Shown here: positions 19,517 through 27,997 of the stretch, in pieces
Numbering within the stretch: position 1 is the first letter of the stretch
Layout: every line of letters starts with the position of its first letter
Assembly: GCF_030546805.1 (NCBI RefSeq)
Contig: NZ_JAUOPC010000001.1
Span: forward strand, 456,081-520,080
Reading direction: 5' to 3'
Length of the DNA: 64,000 nucleotides
From: Cyclobacterium sp. 1_MG-2023
GTDB taxonomy: Bacteria; Bacteroidota; Bacteroidia; Cytophagales; Cyclobacteriaceae
Position numbers and translations under genes: made by a program
Notes under the pieces: model-generated
What the model saw: the letters and a program-made list of their open reading frames with translations, nothing else
Databases searched by the model: none
What the model was told of the DNA's origin: nothing

Positions 19517-19897
19517 ATGACAAAATTGACCATTGCCCCGGATTGTGGGAACTCACCGAAAAAAGCGTTTCTTAAAACTTTTAATGAATCTTTTGCAAGC
19601 GGAAACGCAACTTTTATTTGCTCACATGTCAGTGAAGATATAGTGTGGAAAATACATGGAGACAAAACTATCAAAGGGAAGCAAAAGTTCACCAAGGAAA
19701 TCCATGCCATGAAACATAATATCGCAGATGAATTAATCATTCATTCCATCATTACACACGGAAAGGAAGCCTCAGTCAATGGTGAAATAAAAATGAAAAA
19801 TTTCATTTATGCTTTTTGCGATGTCTATCGGTTTACGTCGGCAGCTAGTTCCCAAATTATTGAAATTCAATCTTATGTTATTCAAACTGCCCCGTAA
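19517..19897 (+). CDS. SnoaL-like/NTF2-fold protein
   Basis: 126 residues. The pattern of an N-terminal helix, SFASGNATFICSHVSEDIVW and a central WKIHGDKTIKGKQKFTKEI fits the cone-shaped NTF2/SnoaL fold, whose members are small hydrolases, isomerases or ligand-binding proteins. The segment VNGEIKMKNFIYAFCDVYRF and the end EIQSYVIQTAP match the later strands. No catalytic set can be assigned with confidence. It is adjacent to the VOC gene and probably co-transcribed. The pair is a common type of orphan small-molecule protein in Bacteroidota. Confidence 0.8.
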   Translation: MTKLTIAPDCGNSPKKAFLKTFNESFASGNATFICSHVSEDIVWKIHGDKTIKGKQKFTKEIHAMKHNIADELIIHSIITHGKEASVNGEIKMKNFIYAFCDVYRFTSAASSQIIEIQSYVIQTAP

Positions 19898-20295
19898 ACA
19901 AACCATCTAAGTAAAACTTCTTTAATTGGCCAATTCCAATAAACATTTAACCTTATAAAAATTAATCACTTTTTAGGGCATTGGCTCCTTACCCCGGGTT
20001 TTAAAATCTTTCACCGTTAGGCTAAGAGAGGAATTTGAATAGAGGAAGCGTGGAAATCCCCTAAAAGATGAGACTGCATCACCTTTTACCGCTTCAGCAT
20101 GCCCCAAAAAGGGTTCGCAGGAACAGCTTAGTCGCTTTTAATGACAATTAAAATTGAGTTGGGTTTATAGTTAAGCAAAATAGAGCCTTTCAATCCCCCA
20201 CAATAGCCTAGTTTGAATGACCTATTTTCACTTTCTTTAACAATAATTGTAGTTCAAATTTTTCGACTTGCCGGAGAATATTCCGTATTAAATTC
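19898..20295. other. Intergenic block with unexplained GC-richer segment
   Basis: About 400 bp without a gene. The part from about 19975 to 20135 is visibly richer in G and C than its surroundings and contains CCCCGGGTTTTAAAA, GGAAGCGTGGAAATCCCC and GGGTTCGCAGGAAC. It resembles a degenerate intergenic repeat or an RNA remnant rather than random spacer. No tRNA or known RNA fold was found by eye. Confidence 0.35.
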
Positions 20296-20303
20296 TACTT
20301 TTG
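20296..20303 (+). promoter_or_regulatory. Candidate Bacteroidota -7 element (TAnnTTTG)
   Basis: TACTTTTG matches the Bacteroidota primary-sigma -7 consensus TAnnTTTG, 12 bp before the ATG at 20315. A possible -33 element (CTTG at 20267-20270) is 25 bp upstream, slightly too far. If real, it gives a very short leader and supports the start at 20315 over that at 20213. Confidence 0.35.
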
Positions 20304-20314
20304 TATTCTCAAAT

Positions 20315-21061
20315 ATGAAAAGCAGTAAATTAGTCATTATACCTACATTCAACGAAAAGGAGAATATCCAAGACATGATTGTCGAGGTCATGGCATTGCC
20401 TGAAAGTTTCGACTTATTGGTGATCGATGACAATTCTCCGGATGGCACACCTGAATTGGTAAAACAAATGCAGGAAACCTATCCACAGCGGCTTTCTCTG
20501 ATCGTTAGGAAAGGAAAGTTAGGATTGGGAACTGCGTACCTTGAAGGTTTTGCATATGCCTTAAAAGAAGGTTATGAGTATATTTTTGAAATGGATGCTG
20601 ATTTTTCGCACAATCCACAGGATCTAAGTGTTTTGTATACCGCTGCCGTCACCGGCAATCATGACATGGTAATTGGTTCAAGGTATGTTTCCGGTGTAAA
20701 TGTGGTCAACTGGCCTATGGGTAGGGTTTTAATGTCCTTCTTTGCCAGCAAATATGTACAGTTTATCACAGGAATCCCAATCAAAGATACCACAGCGGGA
20801 TTTGTATGTTACCATAGAAAAGTATTGGAAGCCATTCAATTGGACAAGGTAAAATTCATAGGCTACGCTTTCCAAATCGAAATGAAGTTTACAACCTGGA
20901 AAATGGGCTTTAATATTTTAGAAGTGCCTATAATTTTTACAGATCGCACCAGAGGCACCTCCAAAATGTCTAAACATATCTTTAGAGAGGCCATTTTAGG
21001 AGTAATCTACATGAAAGTAAAAAGCATTTTTGTAAAACCTAAGCCGGTTAATCAAATTTAA
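20315..21061 (+). CDS. Polyprenol-phosphate mannosyltransferase (GT2, DPM1-like)
   Basis: 248 residues from the ATG at 20315. An earlier in-frame ATG at 20213 would add 34 residues that match nothing in the family. Motifs in order: LVIIPTFNEKENIQ (nucleotide-sugar fold start), LLVIDDNSPDGT, EMDADFSHNP (DXD-type metal site), VIGSRYVSG and a C-terminal basic stretch. The protein lacks the membrane domain of fused versions. The family transfers mannose or a related sugar from the GDP-sugar to a polyprenyl phosphate at the inner face of the membrane. The GT39 enzyme at 15005-16582 is a possible user. Its last 14 bp overlap the end of the convergent permease gene. Confidence 0.93.
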   Translation: MKSSKLVIIPTFNEKENIQDMIVEVMALPESFDLLVIDDNSPDGTPELVKQMQETYPQRLSLIVRKGKLGLGTAYLEGFAYALKEGYEYIFEMDADFSHNPQDLSVLYTAAVTGNHDMVIGSRYVSGVNVVNWPMGRVLMSFFASKYVQFITGIPIKDTTAGFVCYHRKVLEAIQLDKVKFIGYAFQIEMKFTTWKMGFNILEVPIIFTDRTRGTSKMSKHIFREAILGVIYMKVKSIFVKPKPVNQI

Positions 21062-22268
21062 TTGATTTGATAGGGTTTACATTACTGATAATTACGGCCG
21101 GAATAAATAGTACAAGGGTAGTAATCATCAAAATCAACAAATTTAAACCAAAAATTATCGGCCAGTCCCATACTATAGGAACATAGCTCATGTAATAATT
21201 TTCTGCATTGAGTTTGAAAAGATGGGTTGTTTGTTGCAACAAACCAAAACCTAGCCCAATCAAGTTGCCGAGCAACATCCCCCTACTAATTATCCGTATG
21301 CCGTTCCATATGAAAATATTTCTTATTTGGCGATTACTGCTTCCCATGGCTTTAAGCAAGCCTATCATGGAGGTTCGTTCCATGATCAAGATAAAGAGGA
21401 TGGACACCATATTAAAAGAAGCAACAAACAGGATTAAGGCTAAAAAAACGTAAACATTGTTATTAAGTAATTCCAACCAGTCAAAAATCTGAATAAACCT
21501 ATCCGTAACTTTGGTTAATCTAAGGTCATAATCAATGCTTTCATACAATTCATCCTCATAAGCATCAATATTTTCCGGGTCATTAATAAAGACCTCAAAT
21601 CCACCTACTTTATCCTCATCCCAATCATTGAGCACCTGGATTACACGTACATCTCCAAGTACAAACTTATCGTCAAAATCTTCCAGAAAAGTCTCATATA
21701 ATCCCACGACTTCCAACCTTCTAAACCTGGGAGGATCTTGAACAAAATACATGGTGACTTTACTTCCAATATCCAGAAGCATTTTCCTCGCAATTTTGGT
21801 ACTGACCACAATTTCATTTGAGGACCGTCCATTTTCCGGAAATTGGATAAACCGTCCTTTGACTATAGATGATTTAAAGGCCAGGCTATCAAAATCCCTA
21901 CCTACCCCTTTCATCATGACACCTTCCACCTCCTCTTCCCCTTTGATAAGGGCAGGTTTATTGGCAAAAACCTGCACATGGCGGATATAATCACTTTCCT
22001 TGTAATTCGTATAAAAGTCACTTGTAGTACTTGTGGGCGAATCCTCTAAGGACTGGCTCATCACAAAGCGGTTGACTTGAAAATGACCAGTAAAGGAAAA
22101 TACTTTATTGGAAATCACTGATTGAAAACCTCCCAAAATTAAAAAGGAAATAATCATAATAGACAAGCCAAGGGCAATACTGGCTACAGCGATTCTGTGG
22201 ATGGTTCCGGTGAAACCTCCCGTCTTTTTAAAACTGATTCTTTTTGCAATGAAGTAGGAAAGGTTCAA
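21048..22268 (-). CDS. LolC/LolE-type ABC transporter permease (FtsX/MacB fold)
   Basis: 406 residues. A first membrane helix (about 25-50, IAVASIALGLSIMIISFLIL) is followed by a large periplasmic MacB-like domain (about 55-260) and three more helices near 270-300, 320-345 and 370-400 (FtsX domain), ending NPIKSIKFD. The N-terminal MNLSYFIAKRISFKKTGGFT is the usual beginning of Bacteroidota lipoprotein-releasing permeases. With a LolD ATPase, which is not in this window, it would extract outer-membrane lipoproteins from the inner membrane. Only one permease gene is here, so it may work as a homodimer or with a partner elsewhere. Confidence 0.9.
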   Translation of the reverse strand: MNLSYFIAKRISFKKTGGFTGTIHRIAVASIALGLSIMIISFLILGGFQSVISNKVFSFTGHFQVNRFVMSQSLEDSPTSTTSDFYTNYKESDYIRHVQVFANKPALIKGEEEVEGVMMKGVGRDFDSLAFKSSIVKGRFIQFPENGRSSNEIVVSTKIARKMLLDIGSKVTMYFVQDPPRFRRLEVVGLYETFLEDFDDKFVLGDVRVIQVLNDWDEDKVGGFEVFINDPENIDAYEDELYESIDYDLRLTKVTDRFIQIFDWLELLNNNVYVFLALILFVASFNMVSILFILIMERTSMIGLLKAMGSSNRQIRNIFIWNGIRIISRGMLLGNLIGLGFGLLQQTTHLFKLNAENYYMSYVPIVWDWPIIFGLNLLILMITTLVLFIPAVIISNVNPIKSIKFD

Positions 22269-22306
22269 TGAAGTCGTTTATTTTGTTAACTGAAACGCAA
22301 ATTAAC

Positions 22307-23527
22307 ATGAAGCAAACTAAATTAATACTTATCCTCGCTTTTTTGTTTGGCAATATGACTTTTTGTAAGAGTAAGCCGGATAAAAACAGCACTTCAATAG
22401 AAATTTCAGCTCCATCAGAGGTAGCTAAACCGGAAATTCTTCCAGGTGCTGATCGTCCGGAAGTTTATTTGCCAAAGCTAAGAGGTAAAAAAGTAGCTCT
22501 TGCAGTCAATCAGACTAGTATTTTACCCTCCAAAGACAATATGCATCTTGTTGATTTCCTGTTAGAACAAGGGATCGAGGTAAAAAAGGTTTTTGTTCCT
22601 GAACATGGTTTCAGAGGAAAGGCAGATGCAGGTGAAAAAGTTGACAATTCTGTTGATTCGGAAACCGGCATTCCGCTCGTTTCCTTATATGGAAGTTCAA
22701 AAAAGCCTTCAGAGGAGGCTTTAGCAGATGTGGACATCGTTATTTTTGATATTCAAGATGTAGGCATTCGCTTTTATACTTTCATCAGTACCTTACATTA
22801 TTTAATGGAGGCCTGTGCAGAGCAGGATAAAAAGCTGATGATTTTTGACCGCCCTAACCCCAATGGAGACTATATTGATGGTCCTGTTCTAGAAAAGGGT
22901 TTCGAAAGCTTTGTTGGCATGCACCCAATTCCAATTGTACATGGGCTAACCGTAGGAGAATTGGCTCAAATGATTAACGGAGAGGGATGGTTAAAAGGTG
23001 CAATAAAAGCACCAATTGAAGTAATACCTGTTGCCAATTGGGAACACAAAGATCACTATTCTTTACCTGTTAAACCTTCCCCCAATTTACCTAATGACCT
23101 TGCCATTAGGCTGTACCCTTCCCTGTGCTTTTTTGAAGGAACAGATATAAGCCTAGGCAGAGGCACGATGTTTCCCTTTCAGGTATATGGTTATCCAGAT
23201 CCTAAATTTGGTGATTTCACCTTTACGCCTGTAAGCATTGATGGCATGTCAAAATATCCACCTCAGCAAGACAAGCTTTGCTATGGCGAAGATTTAAGAG
23301 ATGAACCCCTTACCCACCGATTTACCCTTTCTTATTTATTGGATGCTTACCGGGTTGCTGACAAAGGAAGCTCATTCTTCAATGCCTTTTTTGACAAACT
23401 AGCAGGTTCAGACCAATTAAGAAAATCCATCATTGCCGGAGAATCGGAGGAAAGTATCAGGTCATCCTGGCAAAAGGAACTCGATGCCTATAAAACAAAA
23501 AGAAAGCTTTACCTGATCTATAAATAA
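22307..23527 (+). CDS. namZ: DUF1343 / NamZ-type exo-beta-N-acetylmuramidase
   Basis: 406 residues from the ATG at 22307, where a lipoprotein-like signal begins (MKQTKLILILAFLFGNMTFC). The earlier ATG at 22268 would place 13 residues before it. The body is DUF1343: PKLRGKKVALAVNQTSI, VFVPEHGFRGKADAGEKV, VDIVIFDIQDVGIRFYTFIS, IFDRPNPNGDYIDGPVLEKG and LPVKPSPNLPNDLAIRLYPS. NamZ of Bacillus (family GH171) removes terminal N-acetylmuramic acid from peptidoglycan fragments, so this is probably a periplasmic peptidoglycan-recycling enzyme. It is divergent from the Lol-type permease with 38 bp between starts and lies 19 bp before fmt. Confidence 0.92.
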   Translation: MKQTKLILILAFLFGNMTFCKSKPDKNSTSIEISAPSEVAKPEILPGADRPEVYLPKLRGKKVALAVNQTSILPSKDNMHLVDFLLEQGIEVKKVFVPEHGFRGKADAGEKVDNSVDSETGIPLVSLYGSSKKPSEEALADVDIVIFDIQDVGIRFYTFISTLHYLMEACAEQDKKLMIFDRPNPNGDYIDGPVLEKGFESFVGMHPIPIVHGLTVGELAQMINGEGWLKGAIKAPIEVIPVANWEHKDHYSLPVKPSPNLPNDLAIRLYPSLCFFEGTDISLGRGTMFPFQVYGYPDPKFGDFTFTPVSIDGMSKYPPQQDKLCYGEDLRDEPLTHRFTLSYLLDAYRVADKGSSFFNAFFDKLAGSDQLRKSIIAGESEESIRSSWQKELDAYKTKRKLYLIYK

Positions 23528-23546
23528 GCATATGGAAAAGAAAGAC

Positions 23547-24464
23547 ATGAAAATCATTTTCATGGGCACGCCTGAATTTGCAGTAGCTCCATTGGAAGCA
23601 TTGATTCAAGACAATTGGAATATAGTGGCTGTGATCACCACCCAGGACAAATTACAAGGTAGAGGCCGAAAACCAAGAAGTTCAGCAGTTAAGGAATGTG
23701 CTGTCAAACATGGGATTCCGGTTCTTCAGCCAGCCAATTTAAAACATCCTGATTTTATTGAGACATTAAAATCCTACAAAGCTGACTTGCAAATAGTGGT
23801 TGCATTTAGAATGCTTCCAGAGGTAGTATGGTCCATGCCTCCCTTAGGCACATTCAATTTACACGCTTCACTTTTACCCGATTACAGAGGTGCTGCTCCC
23901 ATCAATTGGGCCATTATCAATGGAGAGACCAAGACCGGGGTGACTACCTTTTTCCTTAAACATGAGATTGATACCGGTAGCATATTATTTCAGCAAGAAG
24001 TTTCTATCCTGCCTGAAGACAATTTGGGAGATCTGTATGAAAAACTAATGCTTGAAGGGGCAAAGTTAGTGGTCAAAACCATTGATGCTATTTCCAAGGG
24101 AGAAATTACCCCTCAAGATCAAGATGAGAGCAAGGCACTCAACCATGCGCCAAAAATCTTTAAGGAGACCGGTAAAATAGACTGGAATAAATCTGCCGTT
24201 TCCATAAACAATCTTATCCGTGGTCTCTCGCCCTACCCTGCTGCATGGTGTGAAATTAACCACAAAAGCTGTAAAATATTTAAGGCTGAAGTAGTGGCTG
24301 ACACAAGTCCCAATGTCCTACCCGGTACAATCAAAACAGACAATAAAAGTTATGTTCATTTTCAAACAGGAGAAGGTACCTTGTCTATATTGGAATTACA
24401 ATTGGAAGGGAAGAGAAAGATGGAAATTGGCGACTTTTTGAGAGGAAACACTCTTAATGTTTAG
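23547..24464 (+). CDS. fmt: Methionyl-tRNA formyltransferase
   Basis: 305 residues from the ATG at 23547, the usual family start MKIIFMGTPEFAV (an ATG at 23532 adds five). The N-terminal formyltransferase domain contains the catalytic stretch FNLHASLLPDYRGAAPINWA with the Asn-His pair and the SLLPXYRG loop, and the C-terminal OB-like domain begins near residue 205 with the phrase SINNLIRGLSPYPAAWCEIN. It transfers the formyl group of 10-formyl-tetrahydrofolate to initiator Met-tRNA in the cytoplasm. Length is normal. It follows the namZ-like gene closely and was probably transcribed with it. Confidence 0.97.
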   Translation: MKIIFMGTPEFAVAPLEALIQDNWNIVAVITTQDKLQGRGRKPRSSAVKECAVKHGIPVLQPANLKHPDFIETLKSYKADLQIVVAFRMLPEVVWSMPPLGTFNLHASLLPDYRGAAPINWAIINGETKTGVTTFFLKHEIDTGSILFQQEVSILPEDNLGDLYEKLMLEGAKLVVKTIDAISKGEITPQDQDESKALNHAPKIFKETGKIDWNKSAVSINNLIRGLSPYPAAWCEINHKSCKIFKAEVVADTSPNVLPGTIKTDNKSYVHFQTGEGTLSILELQLEGKRKMEIGDFLRGNTLNV

Positions 24465-24651
24465 CCTTTTATGATAACCTCACAGGACTTGAAACAGCAA
24501 GTTTTAGGTTGCCCCTGGACTGATTGTTTTTTAGAATAAACCATCATTCAGCCTAAAAATAGTGAAAACTCAAGCCTAGGACCAAGTGAAAAAAATCAAA
24601 AATATTGCAAGCAGATTAAACCATTTGATTAAATTATAGTCTAAAGAATGA

Positions 24652-25200
24652 ATGGAGCCAAAAAACGATGCAGCACTTCTAGAATTGATTAATTCCCCCA
24701 AAACCCGTGAAAAAGGGTTTCGTATTTTGGTGGAAACTTATCAAAGGAATGTATATGGAATCGTAAGAAAGATGGTTATTATTCATGATGATGCCAATGA
24801 TGTGGTTCAAAACACATTTATTAAGGCTTTTAAAAACATTCACAAGTTCAATCAAAAATCCACCTTATTTACCTGGATTTATAGAATTGCTGTAAATGAA
24901 AGTCTGAATTTTATTGAAAAGAGAAAAAGGAAGATGTCTACTCCCATAGAGGATTACCATGAAAAAATGGAAAACTATGTGGATCAATCCCCGCTGGTAG
25001 ATGGCAATGAGATAGAGAAAAAACTTCAAAAAGCCATTCTAAAATTACCTACCAAGCAACGTTTGATATTTAACTTAAGGTATTTTGATGAATTGCCTTA
25101 TGAAGAAATGAGTAAAATCACTGAAACCAGTGTGGGAAGTCTTAAGGCAGGATATCACCATGCTGTCAAAAAGATTGAAGATTACCTAAGCAATGATTAA
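24652..25200 (+). CDS. ECF-type RNA polymerase sigma factor (RpoE/SigW-like)
   Basis: 182 residues. Region 2 at about 22-90 has LVETYQRNVYGIVRKMVIIH, DDANDVVQNTFIKAFKNIHK and FTWIYRIAVNESLNFIEKRK. Region 4 at about 125-180 has LPTKQRLIFNLRYFDELPYE and MSKITETSVGSLKAGYHHAV. It is of the RpoE-like type rather than the FecI type, and the genes after it are a small membrane protein and a periplasmic Spy/CpxP-like protein. This layout suggests an envelope-stress regulon, with the next gene as a likely anti-sigma factor. Confidence 0.95.
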   Translation: MEPKNDAALLELINSPKTREKGFRILVETYQRNVYGIVRKMVIIHDDANDVVQNTFIKAFKNIHKFNQKSTLFTWIYRIAVNESLNFIEKRKRKMSTPIEDYHEKMENYVDQSPLVDGNEIEKKLQKAILKLPTKQRLIFNLRYFDELPYEEMSKITETSVGSLKAGYHHAVKKIEDYLSND

Positions 25201-25232
25201 ACCATTGGCTAAACAAACTGTCTAACAATCGT

Positions 25233-25604
25233 ATGGAAAAATTCTCAAAGAAAAACATATTCAAGGTACCGGAAAATTACTTTGAGAAACTTCCGGATCA
25301 AATCCTTGAAAAAAGGAAACCCAAGGCCTTGCACTATTACCTAAGTGGTATGGCGGCTGCAGCGGTTGTTGTCATTGGTTTTTTCATGTTTCATGGAAAT
25401 GAAACGGTAACTACTTCCAATAATTACCAGGTAGAACTGAATGAAGAAGTAGAATATTATATCGAGTCGGGCGTATGGAATGTCGAAGATGTACTTTCTT
25501 TGGCGGAGAATCCAAATGAGTTGCTTGATTATATTACAGAAGAAGAGTGGAGCAATCAGACTTGGGTGGATGAAGGTTTATTAGAGAATGAAATATTTTA
25601 TTGA
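25233..25604 (+). CDS. Small single-pass membrane protein, possible anti-sigma factor
   Basis: 123 residues. The N-terminal 35 residues are cytoplasmic and basic, with KVPENYFEKLPDQILEKRK, a phrase seen in Bacteroidota proteins encoded after ECF sigma genes. One membrane helix lies at about 37-54 (YLSGMAAAAVVVIGFFMF). The periplasmic remainder is strongly acidic (VELNEEVEYYIESGV, ENPNELLDYITEEEWSNQ). Order, size and topology fit an anti-sigma factor for the gene 32 bp upstream, but the conserved zinc-binding ZAS motif is absent, so this is inference. The next gene starts 1 bp after its stop. Confidence 0.8.
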   Translation: MEKFSKKNIFKVPENYFEKLPDQILEKRKPKALHYYLSGMAAAAVVVIGFFMFHGNETVTTSNNYQVELNEEVEYYIESGVWNVEDVLSLAENPNELLDYITEEEWSNQTWVDEGLLENEIFY

Positions 25605-25605
25605 T

Positions 25606-26061
25606 ATGAAAAAGCTATTTATTGTTTTCTTATTAACAAGTCTTTCCATTGTTGGCTATGGCCAAAGAAACAATCAAGTGGACAAAGAAAAGCTGGAGGC
25701 AGCGAGAGTGGCCTTCATTACCAACCGGCTTTCATTAAGCCCTGATCAAGCGGCGAAATTTTGGCCTTTATACAATGAGTATCAGGAAAAAAGAAATACG
25801 GTGATGCGAGAAATGCGTCAAATTTCAAAGAAAGGTGAAGAACAAATAACAAATGAGCAGGCGGAGGAATTGATAGAGAAGAGATTCAAGCTCCAAGAAA
25901 ACCTATTGCTTGAAGAGAAAAATTTCACAAAGAAAATTGCTTTAAGTCTAAGTGCTATTCAAGCCTTAAAACTCAATGAAATCAATCGGGATTTTACAAG
26001 GCATATTTATAGAATGAATCGCAAACAGCGAGAATCCAAGTCGGAAGAAAACAACAATTAA
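25606..26061 (+). CDS. Spy/CpxP-like periplasmic helical protein
   Basis: 151 residues from the ATG at 25606, which begins a signal peptide MKKLFIVFLLTSLSIVGYGQ (an ATG at 25588 would add six and spoil the signal). The mature protein is helical: RLSLSPDQAAKFWPLYNEYQ contains the LSxxQA-type element of the LTxxQ family, followed by a long coiled helix with QAEELIEKRFKLQENLLLEE. Spy and CpxP are periplasmic chaperones or sensors of misfolded protein and metal stress. Here it would be the output or feedback protein of the ECF sigma operon. It starts 1 bp after the preceding stop, so the genes are translationally coupled. Confidence 0.83.
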   Translation: MKKLFIVFLLTSLSIVGYGQRNNQVDKEKLEAARVAFITNRLSLSPDQAAKFWPLYNEYQEKRNTVMREMRQISKKGEEQITNEQAEELIEKRFKLQENLLLEEKNFTKKIALSLSAIQALKLNEINRDFTRHIYRMNRKQRESKSEENNN

Positions 26062-26368
26062 TGTTTATTTTTGAAAAATGTTCAACTTTTTAGGGCTTAT
26101 TGAAAAGTAAGTGAATTTTTATAATTTAATCCGTTTTAAAATACCATAAACCAAAGGATATAAAAATCTTTTTCCGGCCTTGAAGGCTATTTATTGAAGT
26201 AACAATCCTTCTTCCTATTAAAAGGATTACTGCTTAAATTTTCTCTTCAAAAACCAAACACATTTCATTTTTTACACCGTAGAAAAATTCTTGGAAAAGG
26301 ATTCAATATTGTCTACCATCAAAGTAAAATTATCCATCTTTTAAGCATATTTTTCGTTTATTTGTAGC
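26062..26368. other. Intergenic region before xseA
   Basis: 307 bp without a gene. It should hold the end of the ECF operon and the xseA promoter. I see no hairpin terminator and no clear promoter element. Confidence 0.5.
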
Positions 26369-27697
26369 ATGCAGCAGCAAGCTATATCACTTCTATCCTT
26401 AAACGAACTGATCAAAAGAACTTTAGACAGTAACCTGTCTCCTACTTATTGGGTTATAGCAGAAATAGGAGAATTAAGGGCTGGGGTAAGAGGTCATGCT
26501 TACTTGGATTTGATAGAAAAAGTGGACGGAAATATATTGGCTAAAATCCGAGGCAATATTTGGTCCTATACCTACCAATCTATTTCAAGGAATTTTGAAA
26601 GTGTTACCGGGACTTCCCTTCAAGGAGGAATGAACATCATGGCTTTGGTGACTGTCCAATTCCACGAATTGTATGGAATTAGTCTAGTAATCAAAGATGT
26701 GGATCCCAACTTCACTTTGGGCGAAAGGGCCAGAAAAAGACAAGAGATCATAGGCAGGTTAACCAATGAAGGCCTTATGGACCTTAACAAGCAATATGTA
26801 TTGCCCGTGGTCAGCCAAAAAATTGCCATTATAAGTTCTATTACTGCTGCAGGTTATGGGGATTTTATCAACCAGCTGGATCAAAATTCCCAAGAATATA
26901 AAGTTCATTACCGCTTGTTTCAGGCAGCTATGCAAGGCAAAGATGCAATACCTCAAATCATCGAAGCCATTCATCAAATAGAAGAGGCATTGATAGAGGA
27001 AAATTTCGACTTGCTGGTCATTATTAGGGGTGGAGGCGCCCAAACAGACCTGGACTGTTTTGATGATTATGAACTTGCCAAAACTATAGCCAATTCAAGT
27101 TTACCCATCATTACAGGGATAGGGCATGAAAGAGATGAATCCATTGCAGACCTTGTTGCTCATACCAAGTTGAAAACCCCAACCGCTGTAGCTAGTTTTA
27201 TATTGTCCGGTTTTAGAGAATTTGAGGACCGCTTGCACAGAAATCTAGTGGGTATAGAAAGATACGTGCAGACCAGATTAAAAACCGAAGAATCAGGATT
27301 GACAGATAAAACACATATTTTGTTTAATATATTTCAAAATAAACTAAACAAAAATAACTTATTATTGGACAGGTATGCCCAACAAGCGAAAAGAAGTGCC
27401 TTATACAAAATAGACAAAGAGCGCATTAAGAGCGATCACCTGGCACAAAACTTACGTAAAGTAGTAACTAGGAAGTTAAATAAATCCGAAGAACGGATTC
27501 AGCAAATAGAGAAAACCATTGATCGCCTTAACCCGGAAACCCTTTTACTGAGAGGCTACACTAAAACCGAGAAAAACGGGCTTCCAATTCATGGACAAGA
27601 TTTAGCAAAGGGTGATGAGTTGGTTACTTATACAAAATTGACAAAAATAACTTCTGTTATTAATAAATTAGAAAAAAATGAAAAACAAGAAGGATAA
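26369..27697 (+). CDS. xseA: Exodeoxyribonuclease VII large subunit
   Basis: 442 residues. The N-terminal OB fold (about 10-110) contains NLSPTYWVIAEIGELRAGVR and the ssDNA-binding strand pattern. The catalytic domain (about 125-440) contains VSQKIAIISSITAAGYGDFI, LLVIIRGGGAQTDLDCFDDY, PIITGIGHERDESIADLVAH and KLKTPTAVASFIL, the conserved family blocks, followed by a long coiled-coil. ExoVII degrades single-stranded DNA from both ends to oligonucleotides and acts in repair. The xseB gene overlaps its 3' end by 20 bp, as is common for this pair. Confidence 0.97.
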   Translation: MQQQAISLLSLNELIKRTLDSNLSPTYWVIAEIGELRAGVRGHAYLDLIEKVDGNILAKIRGNIWSYTYQSISRNFESVTGTSLQGGMNIMALVTVQFHELYGISLVIKDVDPNFTLGERARKRQEIIGRLTNEGLMDLNKQYVLPVVSQKIAIISSITAAGYGDFINQLDQNSQEYKVHYRLFQAAMQGKDAIPQIIEAIHQIEEALIEENFDLLVIIRGGGAQTDLDCFDDYELAKTIANSSLPIITGIGHERDESIADLVAHTKLKTPTAVASFILSGFREFEDRLHRNLVGIERYVQTRLKTEESGLTDKTHILFNIFQNKLNKNNLLLDRYAQQAKRSALYKIDKERIKSDHLAQNLRKVVTRKLNKSEERIQQIEKTIDRLNPETLLLRGYTKTEKNGLPIHGQDLAKGDELVTYTKLTKITSVINKLEKNEKQEG

Positions 27698-27878
27698 CTT
27701 AAGCTATGATGAAGCCATATCCAGGTTAGAAAATTTGGTCAATCAGCTTGAGGAGGGTGAGCAGGGTATGGATGACTTAACCAAGATGGTAAAGGAGGCC
27801 AGTGATTTGGTTAAAGTTTGCAAACAAAAACTAAAGATGACTGCCGATGAAATCAAAAAGGCATTTGATGAAGAGTAG
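27678..27878 (+). CDS. xseB: Exodeoxyribonuclease VII small subunit
   Basis: 66 residues, all-helical. The family phrases are present: LSYDEAISRLENLVNQLEEG and a second helix VKEASDLVKVCKQKLKMTAD. Several copies of XseB bind each XseA coiled-coil and are needed for activity. The 20-bp overlap with xseA implies translational coupling. Length is normal for the family. Confidence 0.96.
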   Translation: MKNKKDNLSYDEAISRLENLVNQLEEGEQGMDDLTKMVKEASDLVKVCKQKLKMTADEIKKAFDEE

Positions 27879-27997
27879 GAATTGATCGCTTTGAAATATC
27901 TATCCCGTACAAATTCCATCTTTTATTTAAGACCACAGGCATCATTTTATAATCAAAAACAGTACATTTGAAGGTAGGAATTGTGATCATTTTTTAA

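Noticed and set aside
19898-20212. A tRNA or known structured RNA
   Set aside because: A GGTTCG-like stretch resembles a T-loop, but no acceptor stem, anticodon arm or CCA end can be folded around it.
20213-20314. Using the ATG at 20213 as start of the DPM1-like gene
   Set aside because: The first 34 residues are unlike the family, and a TAnnTTTG element lies just before the ATG at 20315, where the conserved fold begins.
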